Of a stretch of 64,000 nucleotides of DNA, positions 36,740 through 45,509 are shown piece after piece; the first letter of the stretch is position 1; each line of letters begins with the position of its first letter. Both the position numbers and the translations under genes were made by a program. This DNA comes from Polyangium fumosum (lineage in GTDB: Bacteria > Myxococcota_A > Polyangia > Polyangiales > Polyangiaceae). The notes under the pieces were generated by a model, which saw nothing but the letters and a program-made list of their open reading frames with translations, did not search any database and was not told where the DNA came from. The stretch is from positions 160,078 through 224,077 of the forward strand of contig NZ_SSMQ01000010.1 in the NCBI RefSeq assembly GCF_005144585.1, in the 5' to 3' direction.

Positions 36740-39592
36740 TTAAAAAGAATTAAGCGGCTGCTCGGCGTCGAGGGATTCGAGGACGACCGCCGTGGGGTCG
36801 AGCAAAAAGCCGTCATCGCGGCTCTGGAGCAGGGCCCCGAGGCCGAGCTTTCGGAGCTTGGTGAGCGTGACGTAGACGCGGTTCGCCGCCGCTTTGGGCG
36901 GGATGCGCTCCCCGGGCCAGCCGGCCTCGAAGAGCTCCGCCATCGAGAGGGCGCGCCCCGGCGCGTCGATACGCGCGCGCACGAGGAGCGAAAGTACGAG
37001 GCGCGCCGCCTTCGCTTTCAAAAAAGGCACCGGGCGGCCCTCCTGAAGGCGAAACCAGCGGGCCTCCGGGCCCACGATGAGCCGCGCGATCACCGGCAGG
37101 AGCGGAGCCGCGGGCTCTCCCGCCGACGCCACGGGCAGGGCGATCGCGCGATCGAGCAGGCGCATGGCGAGGCGAACGTCCGCCGAGCCGCGCGCCGGCG
37201 CGAGGGTGCCGTCGGGCGCCGGCGCCTGCGCCATGGCCATGGGCGCGGCAGCGGCGAGGCGATATCGCTCCGCGGCCGTCCCCTCCCCTGCCGCCGCGGC
37301 AATACGCGCGCGCCTGGCATTCGCGTGGGCCGCGTGCAGCTCCACCGCGATCCTCGTCGTGAGCACGCGTCCGCCGACGAGCCTGGCCGCGGCGGCTTCG
37401 AAGTGCCCCGCCGCGGCGTCCTCGTGGCCGAGCCCGGTCTCGACGGCGCCGAGCGCGGCCAGGAAGACGACCGAATAATGCCGCTCTCCGGTGCCCTGGA
37501 GCCGCGCGAGGGCTTCCCCGTACGCGGAGCGCGCGTCGTCGAGCAGGCCCTCCTCGAACGCGACGTCGCCCAGGTAGCCGTGGAGCACGCCCTCCGACCA
37601 TCGATCGCCGACGGCGCGGTGGATCGCGAGCGCCGCCCCGAGCTTTTCGCGCGCCTCGCCAAACCGGCCCCGCGCCTGCTGCACGCGCCCGAGGATGCCG
37701 AGCACGTACCCCTCGGTGCGCCGGTCTTCCTGGAGCAGGGCGAGCACCTGGCCGGCGGCGAGCTCGGCCTCGTCGAGCCGGCCGAGGCTCAGGCGCGCGA
37801 GGGCGACCTGCGCGAGGGCCAGGGAGTGTCCCCGCGGATCCCCGGCGGCCTGGAAACCGGCGGCGGCCTGCTCCACGTACCCCAGGGCCTCCGTGGCGCG
37901 TCCCCGCCAGTTGAGCGCGCCGCCGTAGGTGAGCATCCAGTCGGCGTGCAGCGACGCTTCGCCGAGATCGAGGGCGATCGCGCGCGCGCGATCGAAGCAG
38001 GACCGCGCGTCGTCCGGGCGCTCTGCCTGATCGAACATCACCCCGAGCTTGGTGAGGGCGAGGCCTTCGTCGACGCGCGAGCCCGCCACACACGCTTCGT
38101 CGAGCGCCCGCTGAAAGCCGAGGAAGCTGTCGATCACCCGTCCCCGGAGCAGATCTGCGAGCGCGCGTGTGTAAAGGGCCCGCGTGCGCAGGCCCGGCGG
38201 GGCAGGCGCGGCGTCGAGCGCGGCGTCGAGCATCGCCACGTACGGCTCCAGGCGGCCCTTGGCGCACAGGAGGAGCACGGGTTCGAGCAGCAGGAGCCCG
38301 CGGAGGGCGGCCTCCGCGTCCTCGGACGTGAGCGGCCGCCGGGCGAGCGCGCGCGTGCACACGGCGATCAAGTTGCTCGCCTCCAGCGAGGCGCGGCGAA
38401 CGTCGATCACCCGCGGCAAGGCGGCCTCCCGCGGGCCCGCCATGCCAAGGAAATACGCCGCGTGGCGCCGGACGGCGGCGTCCTTGCCGCCGAGCTCGTC
38501 GAGCCGCTCCTCGGCGTACGCGTGGAGGCTCTCCAGCATGCCGTAGCGGCGCTCGCCCGCGGCGCCCGGCGGATGCAGGTCGAACGCCCGGATCAACGAT
38601 TTGTCGTGCAACGATTGGAGCACGTCGAGGATCGGCGGCGCACCGTCTTCGCGTCCGGCGCCGAGATCGAGCACTGCCTCCGCCGCGTCGAGGGAGAAGC
38701 CGCCGACGAACACCGAGCCTTGCGCGAGCGCGTCCTTCTCCCACGGCGCGAGGAGCTCCCACGACGAGTCGATCGCGCCGCGCAACGTCGCCTTGCGCGC
38801 GGGCGCGCCGCGGGCGCCCGTCACGAGCAGCTCGAAGCGGCGCGCGAGCCGGTCGAGGATCTGCCCCGGCGCGAGGACGCCCATCCGCGCCGCGCAGAGC
38901 TCGATCGCCAGCGGGATCCCGTCGACGCGCCGGACGATCGCGGCGACGCTCTCGGCCTCGGCCTCGGTCAGCTCGAAGTCGAAGCGCACGGCCCGCGCCC
39001 GCGCCACGAAAAGCTCGACGGCGTCCGACGAGGCGATCGCGCGCAGCGATCGCTCCTCCGCGGGCGGCACGCCGAGCGGTTCGAGCCCGAGGGACACCTC
39101 GCCGTCGAGCCGGAGCCGCTCGCGCGAGGTCACGACGAACTGCGCGCGCGGGGCAAACGAGAGCCAGGGGCCCAGCATCCGCGGGGCGACGTCGACGAGC
39201 TGCTCCAGGTTGTCGAGGAGGACCACGCTCCGCGGCGGCCCCGCGAGGGCGCGGCCGAGCTGCGCCACCACCTCGTCGGCGGTGCCCGCCGCGGCCAGGG
39301 GCACGTCGAGCGCGCGGGCGAGGACCGCGCACGCGTCGTCGATCCCCTTGGCCTCGCTGAGGTCGCAGAACAAGAGGCGCGTCCCGTCGCGCGCGGACGT
39401 GGCCAGCGCCGACGCGGCCCACTCCAGCGCGAGGCGTGTCTTGCCGATGCCGGCAGCGCCGGTGATCGTCACGAGCCGAGCGCCCGCGTCGATGCGCTCC
39501 CCGAGCGCGCGGAGCTCCCGCGCGCGCCCGACGAAGGCGCCGCGCGCCGACGTACCGGGCAGCAGGATCGTCACGGGCGGAGACGTTACCAC
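36740..39592 (-). CDS. AfsR/SARP-like ATPase regulator with TPR and C-terminal winged helix
   Basis: A 950-residue regulator. Residues 15-330 form an STAND-type ATPase (FVGRARELRAL, Walker A GAAGIGKTR at 45-53, VVLLDNLEQ, ATSRERL-like FVVTSRERL, IPLAIELCAARM). Residues about 380-770 are TPR-like helical repeats. Residues about 860-945 (RWFRLQEGRPVPFLKAKAARLVLSLL, GRALSMAELFEAGWPGERIPPKAAANRVYVTLTKLRKLGL) form an OmpR-type winged helix at the C-terminus, instead of the N-terminal position it has in AfsR. Start is GTG at 39592; a direct repeat lies just upstream. Confidence 0.9.
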   Translation of the reverse strand: MVTSPPVTILLPGTSARGAFVGRARELRALGERIDAGARLVTITGAAGIGKTRLALEWAASALATSARDGTRLLFCDLSEAKGIDDACAVLARALDVPLAAAGTADEVVAQLGRALAGPPRSVVLLDNLEQLVDVAPRMLGPWLSFAPRAQFVVTSRERLRLDGEVSLGLEPLGVPPAEERSLRAIASSDAVELFVARARAVRFDFELTEAEAESVAAIVRRVDGIPLAIELCAARMGVLAPGQILDRLARRFELLVTGARGAPARKATLRGAIDSSWELLAPWEKDALAQGSVFVGGFSLDAAEAVLDLGAGREDGAPPILDVLQSLHDKSLIRAFDLHPPGAAGERRYGMLESLHAYAEERLDELGGKDAAVRRHAAYFLGMAGPREAALPRVIDVRRASLEASNLIAVCTRALARRPLTSEDAEAALRGLLLLEPVLLLCAKGRLEPYVAMLDAALDAAPAPPGLRTRALYTRALADLLRGRVIDSFLGFQRALDEACVAGSRVDEGLALTKLGVMFDQAERPDDARSCFDRARAIALDLGEASLHADWMLTYGGALNWRGRATEALGYVEQAAAGFQAAGDPRGHSLALAQVALARLSLGRLDEAELAAGQVLALLQEDRRTEGYVLGILGRVQQARGRFGEAREKLGAALAIHRAVGDRWSEGVLHGYLGDVAFEEGLLDDARSAYGEALARLQGTGERHYSVVFLAALGAVETGLGHEDAAAGHFEAAAARLVGGRVLTTRIAVELHAAHANARRARIAAAAGEGTAAERYRLAAAAPMAMAQAPAPDGTLAPARGSADVRLAMRLLDRAIALPVASAGEPAAPLLPVIARLIVGPEARWFRLQEGRPVPFLKAKAARLVLSLLVRARIDAPGRALSMAELFEAGWPGERIPPKAAANRVYVTLTKLRKLGLGALLQSRDDGFLLDPTAVVLESLDAEQPLNSF

Positions 39593-39606
39593 CCCGCGGA
39601 AGCCTG

Positions 39607-39622
39607 CGTTAAAAATCGTTAA
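39607..39622 (-). promoter_or_regulatory. CGTTAA direct repeat before the AfsR-like gene
   Basis: Two CGTTAA hexamers (39607-39612 and 39617-39622) separated by AAAT give a ten-base period, as expected for an OmpR/SARP-type winged helix. They lie 15-30 bases upstream of the GTG and could be the regulator's own binding site. Confidence 0.4.
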
Positions 39623-39644
39623 GTGGCCACGCGGGCCCGATCGT

Positions 39645-41018
39645 TCAAAAGCTCGAGAGCCCCAGCGAGACCTGATGGATGAACTTCACGTCCGGCGAGG
39701 GCAACACGCGCAGCTCGTATCCGAACGTCATGACATGCACATGCACGCCCAGGCCCACGGACAAGGCGCCCGCATGTGCCCAGGACTCCTTCGTGTTCTT
39801 GCCCATTCGGAAGGAGCAAGGGTCCGTCTGGCTCATGCACGTCGGATTGTCGAGGACCAGATTGTAGGTTTTCTCCTCCGTGTACTCCCAGTTCCAGCCG
39901 GCGCCGATCGAAGGGACGAGCGAGACCGACGCGGGCGAAGAAACCAGGGGAATGCGGTATCCGATGCGCATATCCGCCGCGATGCGCGCCACGTCCGTCC
40001 GCGCGATGGGCAGGCGGGGGTCGTCCGTGGTAGGGACCAGCGCGAAGACGCCGACGCGCGGCAAAAATTCCCACTGGTCGGCGAAGAGCATCGGCATGCC
40101 CAAATTCGCGCCGACGAATCCCTTGCCCCGCTCGAATTGAGCCGCGAACGCGGTCGCGAACCCGAAGACGATGTTCGTCGTGACAGGGGGCGGCTTCTTT
40201 CCCACGCTCGCGCGCGCTTCTCGTATTTTTCCGGCCGGCACCGCGTGACCCATCGGAGACTCCCACTCCGCGCGTCCCGAGGGAGGAGGGATGAGGAGGC
40301 CGGCCACGTGACCCTGACAGTCGAGGAGCGGGCCGCCGGTGTAATTCAGCCCGACCTGCGCGTCGATCGACAGAAGCTCGTCGTCGCGATCGGCGACGAC
40401 ACCCCGGTGGTGGGCCGGGAAGCGATCTTCACGCGTGCCGAAGTCGAGAGGAACGCCGATCGCGACGACCTCGCTGCCAATCACGGGCGCCGACGTCGCA
40501 AGCTCGAGCGCCTTTCCAGGGATGGGCGCTTCGAGCTCGAGGATGGCGATACGTTCGAATGCGTCGGTGAATACGACCTTCGCGCCCACCGAGAGGCCGT
40601 CGCGGGTATGGACGCGCAGCCGAAACGGCCGATCCACGACGTGGAAATGGGTGACGACGTGCGTGTCGTCGAGCAAGAAGCCTGCGCCCCAGCTTGTATG
40701 CGTGGTGATCCGGACCGTCCCGCGCCGCGCAGCGTCCGCGACGCGCTCGAGCCCCGCCTTGCCGCACGTGCCGCTCTCCGCGGGACGCGCGGGCTCCGCA
40801 GGCGGGACGATGACCGCCGCGGGCGGCGTCGTCGCGACGAGCAGCGCGGGCGCGGCGGGCAGGGAGGCAGGCTCGGTCACGACATCCTCGCCCTGGGTCT
40901 GCGCGCGGGCGACGACGGGGACCGCGATTAAAACCGCGGCCAGGGCGGCGGCGAAGGCCCTCGCGGGGCGCGTCGCGGGAAAGGTATCGTGCGTGCATTC
41001 TCGGGCGGGGTTCCACAT
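39645..41018 (-). CDS. Trypsin/HtrA-like domain fused to outer-membrane barrel, triad largely lost
   Basis: A 457-residue exported protein. ATG at 41018 with GGAG nine bases upstream is preferred over the TTG at 41036. Signal peptide to about residue 39, a Pro-rich linker, then a chymotrypsin/HtrA-like domain at 90-265: VVTHFHVVDRPF with His126, DAFERIAILEL, and NYTGGPLLD. The catalytic Asp position reads Arg156 and the catalytic Ser position reads Thr227. Residues 280-457 form a beta-barrel ending in Phe (QVSLGLSSF). It is probably an outer-membrane protein with a binding, not cleaving, domain. Confidence 0.8.
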   Translation of the reverse strand: MWNPARECTHDTFPATRPARAFAAALAAVLIAVPVVARAQTQGEDVVTEPASLPAAPALLVATTPPAAVIVPPAEPARPAESGTCGKAGLERVADAARRGTVRITTHTSWGAGFLLDDTHVVTHFHVVDRPFRLRVHTRDGLSVGAKVVFTDAFERIAILELEAPIPGKALELATSAPVIGSEVVAIGVPLDFGTREDRFPAHHRGVVADRDDELLSIDAQVGLNYTGGPLLDCQGHVAGLLIPPPSGRAEWESPMGHAVPAGKIREARASVGKKPPPVTTNIVFGFATAFAAQFERGKGFVGANLGMPMLFADQWEFLPRVGVFALVPTTDDPRLPIARTDVARIAADMRIGYRIPLVSSPASVSLVPSIGAGWNWEYTEEKTYNLVLDNPTCMSQTDPCSFRMGKNTKESWAHAGALSVGLGVHVHVMTFGYELRVLPSPDVKFIHQVSLGLSSF

Positions 41019-41156
41019 GGCGATCGTCTCCGGCAAGGACGACCCCGGGGGCGGTTCCGGGGCGTGCCGGAGATGCTAGGGACCGACGAGGAGAGCGCAC
41101 ATGAACAATATTTAAAACGTCACGGGCGCCGGGCGGGCGTCACGCTGGTTTTGAAT

Positions 41157-41729
41157 CTATCGGCGGGGACGGCCGAGCAGGCGCCTGCCCAGGTCGAGCA
41201 GGTGCTGGCGCAGGGTGTCGTCGTCGATGGCTGCGAACTCGGGAGCGCCGCCGGCCATCGCGAGCCCCGCGGACATGACGTGCACCGCGATTGCGTCGGC
41301 GAGGCTCGGGTCGGCCCCGGCGAAGACCGTCTTCATCTTCGTGTTGAGGTTCTCGTCCCTCGGCGCCTGCAACGTCTGGTTGACGAGGCGCCGGAGCCCG
41401 GGGTCGCTGTTGAACAGGCGGATCAACGTGCGCTCCCGGACGATGAGGTCGACGAACCCCGAGAGCGCGTGATCGATCTGCGCGCCCCGGCTCCGCTTCG
41501 TGCGCGCCGCGTCGAGGATCTGCTCCATCTCCTGCAGAGCGGGCAAGGCCACGGCCTCGATGATCTCGTCCTTGGACTTGAAGTGGTAGTAGAGGGCGGC
41601 CTTCGTGACGCCGAGCGCGTCGGCGATCATCTGCATCGACGTGCCCTCCAGCCCGTGTTTGCTGAACAGCTTCAGCGCAGCGTCGAGCAGTCGTGATCGG
41701 GTGTCGTGGGCAGCGGTGCCGGCAGTCAT
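41157..41729 (-). CDS. TetR-family regulator
   Basis: A 190-residue regulator. ATG at 41729, preceded by GAGGAGG, is chosen over a longer reading. The HTH is standard (RLLDAALKLFSKHGLEGTSMQMIADALGVTKAALYYHFKSKDEII). The C-terminal ligand domain is helical and its ligand is unknown. It is divergent from the cytochrome P450 gene, and three CCGATCGG boxes lie in the shared region, so it likely represses both itself and the P450 operon. Confidence 0.93.
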   Translation of the reverse strand: MTAGTAAHDTRSRLLDAALKLFSKHGLEGTSMQMIADALGVTKAALYYHFKSKDEIIEAVALPALQEMEQILDAARTKRSRGAQIDHALSGFVDLIVRERTLIRLFNSDPGLRRLVNQTLQAPRDENLNTKMKTVFAGADPSLADAIAVHVMSAGLAMAGGAPEFAAIDDDTLRQHLLDLGRRLLGRPRR

Positions 41730-41785
41730 GGCCCTCCTCGCGGGGACCGAGACAGTACCCCGCTCCTCGCCGCGCGGCATGCTTT

Positions 41786-41843
41786 CCGATCGGTCAGCTC
41801 CCAACTAACCGATCGGCTTGCGTCGAACTTACCGATCGGTTAG
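41786..41843. promoter_or_regulatory. TetR operators between regulator and P450 gene
   Basis: A 12-bp perfect inverted repeat, CTAACCGATCGG at 41805-41816 and CCGATCGGTTAG at 41832-41843, has centres 27 bases apart. Each arm also contains the palindrome CCGATCGG. A third box CCGATCGGT lies at 41786-41794. The arrangement is typical of a pair of TetR dimers on a divergent promoter. Confidence 0.8.
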
Positions 41844-41870
41844 CTTGGGACCCCGAACCGAGGAGGAACC

Positions 41871-43070
41871 ATGACCGCCGATGCCATTCCGTCGCTCGAC
41901 ATTGTCAGGACCTGCCCTTACGCGCCGCCTGCGCAGCACCGCAGCTTTCGCCAGGAGGCCCCCATCGCCAAGGTCAAGCTGCCCACGGGCGCGACGGCCT
42001 GGGCGATCACGCGGCATGAGGACATTCGGACGCTCCTGTCCGACCCCCGGTTCAGCGCCAGCCGGAAAAACCCCGGCTTCCCCCATTTGTCCCCCCTCGT
42101 GATGCCCGCCCTGAATGGCAAGCCGCTGCTGATCGAGATGGACGGGCAAGAACACGCGGCCGCGCGCCGGGCCGTCGTCGGTGAATTCACGGTCAAGCGG
42201 GCCGCCGCGCTCACCGCGCGCATCCAGCAAATCGTGGACGAGCACATCGACGCGATGCTGGCCGGGCCTCGCCCGGTCGACCTCGTGCAGGCGCTCTCCC
42301 TGCCGGTGCCCTCCCTCGTGATCTGCGAGCTGCTCGGCGTTCCTTACGCCGATCACGGGTTCTTCCAGGCGCGCTCCGCATTGCTCGTGAGTCGGGAAGC
42401 GCCGCTCGAAGCGAAGGGGCTCGCCTTCTTCGAGCTCCTGTCCTATCTGGACAAACTCGTGACCGACAAGGAGCAGAATCCGACCGACGACTTGCTGGGC
42501 CGCCAGGTCCTCAAGTTGCGCGAGGAGGGCACGTACGATCACGAGTCGATGCTCAACCTATCCTTCATCCTCTTGATCGCCGGGCACGAGACCACCGCGA
42601 ACATGATCTCGCTGAGCACGCTGGCCCTGCTGAAGAACCCCGAGAAGCTCGCGGCCCTTCGCCAGAACCCCGAAAAGACCCTGGCGGCGGTCGAGGAGCT
42701 CCTGCGTTATTTCACCATTGCGGAGCTCGGCGTCGGGCGGGTCGCCACCGAGGACGTGGAGCTCGGGGGTGTGCTCATCCGCGCCGGGGAAGGTGTCGTC
42801 GTGCTGGCCAATATCGGCAACCGCGATCCGGAGGTCTTCCGGGACGCTGACGAGCTCGACCTCGAGCGTGGCGCCCGGAATCACGTCGCCTTCGGCTTCG
42901 GCGCGCACCAATGCCTCGGCCAGAACCTGGCCCGGATCGAGCTGCAAATCGTCCTCGACACGCTGTTCCGGCGGATCCCCGAGCTGCGGCTCGCCGTGCC
43001 CGAGGAAAAGCTGCCGTTCAAGAGCGACGCCTTGGTGTACGGCTTGCACGAGTTCCCGGTGACCTGGTAA
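41871..43070 (+). CDS. Cytochrome P450, bacterial CYP105/107-like
   Basis: A 399-residue soluble P450. Oxygen-binding helix AGHETT at 237-242, EELLR with the ExxR pair at 276-279, and the haem loop FGFGAHQCLG at 341-350 with Cys348 as ligand are complete. It hydroxylates an unknown substrate with a ferredoxin or flavodoxin not encoded nearby. ATG follows AGGAGGAACC. It lies under the TetR operators and is followed after 73 bases by an esterase gene; the two may act on the same compound, for example for detoxification. Confidence 0.95.
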   Translation: MTADAIPSLDIVRTCPYAPPAQHRSFRQEAPIAKVKLPTGATAWAITRHEDIRTLLSDPRFSASRKNPGFPHLSPLVMPALNGKPLLIEMDGQEHAAARRAVVGEFTVKRAAALTARIQQIVDEHIDAMLAGPRPVDLVQALSLPVPSLVICELLGVPYADHGFFQARSALLVSREAPLEAKGLAFFELLSYLDKLVTDKEQNPTDDLLGRQVLKLREEGTYDHESMLNLSFILLIAGHETTANMISLSTLALLKNPEKLAALRQNPEKTLAAVEELLRYFTIAELGVGRVATEDVELGGVLIRAGEGVVVLANIGNRDPEVFRDADELDLERGARNHVAFGFGAHQCLGQNLARIELQIVLDTLFRRIPELRLAVPEEKLPFKSDALVYGLHEFPVTW

Positions 43071-43143
43071 TCGGAGATCGCAGGCGTCGACGCGACGAAG
43101 AGCGCGCGACCCACCGCGCGCTCACCGCGCAGGAGGCGATCCG

Positions 43144-44118
43144 ATGTCCCAAGCATTCCACCCCGACCTCGCGCGCGCCGCGCGCTTCCTCCCGCGCGTG
43201 AACCTCTCCCCGCGGCTGCTCTCCGTGATGCGTTTCCTCATGCGCGTCGCGCCGTCGCCGCGTGCCCCGCGCGACGTCGTGGTGCACGACGTGCAGGTGC
43301 CCGGCCCTGCCGGCGCCCCGCAGGTGCGTGTGCGGATCTACCGCCCCGCGACGCTCGCGCGCCCCGCGCCGGCGCTCTTGTGGATCCACGGCGGCGGGTA
43401 CATCCTCGGCGCGCCGGAGCAAGACGATCACCTCTGCGCGTCGAACGCGCGCGATCTCGGCATCGTCATCGTGTCCGTCGACTATCGGCTCGCGCCCGAG
43501 CACCCGTTCCCGGCCCCGCTCGAGGACTGTTATGCCGCGCTCCGCTGGCTTTTTGCAGAGGCCGCCGAGCTCGGCGTCGCGCCCGACCGCATCGCGATCG
43601 GCGGCGCGAGCGCCGGAGGCGGGTTGACGGCCGCGCTCGCCCAGCTCGCGCACGACCGCAAAGAGGTGAAGCCCGTCTTCCAGCTCTTGATCTATCCGAT
43701 GCTGGACGACCGGACCACGACCCGCACGGACATCGACGGCGAACACCACCGCCTCTGGACCCAGGAAAGCAACGTGGTCGGCTGGACGTCGTACCTCGGC
43801 CACGCGCCGGGCAGGCCGGTCGTCCCGGCGCATGCGGCCGCCGCGCGACGCGAAGACCTGTCGGGCCTGCCGCCGGCGTGGATGGGCGTGGGCACGTGTG
43901 ACCTCTTCCACGACGAGGACATCGCCTATGCGCGGCGCCTTTCCGCGTGCGGCGTGCCGTGCGAGGAGGTCATCGTCCCCGGCGCCTTCCACGGCTTCGA
44001 CCTGACCTTCCGCGACGCGCCGGTGTCGCGCGACTTCCGCGCGGGGTACATCGCCGCGCTCCGGCGCGCGCTTTTCCCCGAATCTGCGAGCCCGGCTCGA
44101 ACGTCGGCCGCGCGCTGA
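43144..44118 (+). CDS. Alpha/beta hydrolase, HSL (GDXG) family
   Basis: A 324-residue esterase: oxyanion motif HGGGYILG, nucleophile GGASAGGG (Ser in place of the usual GDSAGG context), acid in GTCDLFHDED and catalytic His in GAFHGFD. The start has the helical cap of the family. A good ribosome site, AGGAGGCGATCCG, precedes the ATG. It follows the P450 gene and could hydrolyse an ester or lactone of its substrate. Confidence 0.93.
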   Translation: MSQAFHPDLARAARFLPRVNLSPRLLSVMRFLMRVAPSPRAPRDVVVHDVQVPGPAGAPQVRVRIYRPATLARPAPALLWIHGGGYILGAPEQDDHLCASNARDLGIVIVSVDYRLAPEHPFPAPLEDCYAALRWLFAEAAELGVAPDRIAIGGASAGGGLTAALAQLAHDRKEVKPVFQLLIYPMLDDRTTTRTDIDGEHHRLWTQESNVVGWTSYLGHAPGRPVVPAHAAAARREDLSGLPPAWMGVGTCDLFHDEDIAYARRLSACGVPCEEVIVPGAFHGFDLTFRDAPVSRDFRAGYIAALRRALFPESASPARTSAAR

Positions 44119-44275
44119 CGCGCAATACCTCCTATTACGCAATCCTGCGGGATGGGGCAGACGTGTGCCAGGGAGAACCCCGCGCAAGACCTGCTTCATC
44201 CTTGAGCGAATGGGGCAGGTTGTGTAGCCTCCGGCTCACCGGAGACCGCTGGAAGGAGACCGCGTTGGAGCTTGC

Positions 44276-45484
44276 ATGGCCTGGTTCGAGGATCTGAGCC
44301 CGTACGTAGATCCCGAGGGGGACGCGGAGGGCGACGCGGGTGGGCGGGCGGCGCCAGTCCTCAACATCGGCTGGCTCGGTCTCGGGCACGCGTTCCCGGA
44401 AGGACCCGTGCCCGCCGCATTCCTCGTGCGGCTCGCGGTCCTCGTGACGCGCGCCAGAATCGTGCTCTCGCGCCGGAGCCATACCTGCTCGTTCGGTCAT
44501 AAAAAGCCGATCATCGGGAGCGGGGAGATCCGCGTGGTCGGGGACGACGGGTCGAGGTTTGCCGCGCCGGTGATGATTCATCACTACGTCACCGACCATG
44601 GCTACCGGCCGCCGGACGCGTTCATCGCCGCGGTCCTGCGAAATACGGGCCTCTCCTGGGAACGGGCGTACGAGGAGGACCTCTGCGCGAGTTGTGGCCT
44701 CGCCTTGCAGATCCGGAAGAAACACAAAGTCTACCGCGAGGACGAGGCTGGCATCGAATCGGTCGTCGAGGGCTTCTGCGGCGGCTGCGGTGTTTCCTAT
44801 CAACGCCGGGCGCCGCTGCCGGGCGGAGCGGCGATCCAGCGCGCCCTGGAGCAGCTCGGGTCCCCGGACCCCGACACGCGTATCGAGGCCGCGACCGATC
44901 TGTCCTATCTCCGGAGCCAGGAGTCCATTCCGCCGCTCGTCGCGCTCTTGCGCGACGTGCACGTGGGGGTGCGGCGCGCGGCCACCATGGCGCTCGCCAG
45001 GCTGAAAGCCGAGGAGGCCATTCCCCCGCTCCTCGAAAACCTCGAGCGCCCTAATGAAATCTCGCGCGACGGGACGATAAGGCCGCTCGCCGGCCTGGGC
45101 GCGGACGCCGTCCTCCGCGCCCTCGTGGTTCCTCTCCGAAACCCGGATACACACGTCCGCAGCGCCGCCATCGAAGTGTTGACGCGCATCGGGGGCGAGG
45201 CGACCGAACCTTTGCTGATGCAGCGCCTCGACGACCCGGACGCCTCGATCCGGCGGCAGGCGCTCCGGGCGCTGGCGAGCCGCGTCGATCGCCAGGAGCG
45301 CCGGTTCCTCACCCAGGAATGCGACGGCACGGATCCCTTCCTCGATCCGCGCGCCCCGCTCGACGAGGCATGGCTGCAACAAACCGCGTCCCGAATGCAT
45401 GTCCCCGAGGACGAGGCGCGGGCGCGCATCGAGGCACTGGCCGCGCGATTTGGAATTCCGCTGCGCTGGCAGAATCGCGGCTGA
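44276..45484 (+). CDS. Zinc-ribbon and HEAT-repeat protein
   Basis: A 402-residue protein. The first 60 residues (MAWFEDLSPYVD, LNIGWLGLGHAFPEG) match a small N-terminal module seen on many myxobacterial HEAT proteins. A zinc-ribbon pair follows (CASCG and CGGCG, about 35 residues apart). Residues 185-345 are four to five HEAT/PBS-like repeats (DPDTRIEAATDLSYLRSQESIPPLVALL, DVHVGVRRAATMALARLKAEEAIPPLLENL). It is likely a scaffold. It is on the same strand as the esterase but separated by 157 bases. Confidence 0.83.
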   Translation: MAWFEDLSPYVDPEGDAEGDAGGRAAPVLNIGWLGLGHAFPEGPVPAAFLVRLAVLVTRARIVLSRRSHTCSFGHKKPIIGSGEIRVVGDDGSRFAAPVMIHHYVTDHGYRPPDAFIAAVLRNTGLSWERAYEEDLCASCGLALQIRKKHKVYREDEAGIESVVEGFCGGCGVSYQRRAPLPGGAAIQRALEQLGSPDPDTRIEAATDLSYLRSQESIPPLVALLRDVHVGVRRAATMALARLKAEEAIPPLLENLERPNEISRDGTIRPLAGLGADAVLRALVVPLRNPDTHVRSAAIEVLTRIGGEATEPLLMQRLDDPDASIRRQALRALASRVDRQERRFLTQECDGTDPFLDPRAPLDEAWLQQTASRMHVPEDEARARIEALAARFGIPLRWQNRG

Positions 45485-45509
45485 ACGCAATCCCCCTCCG
45501 CCCCGCATC

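Noticed and set aside
37325..39622. 765-residue plus-strand frame across the AfsR-like gene
   Set aside because: Antisense shadow with Arg/His-rich composition; the minus-strand product has Walker A, TPR and winged helix.
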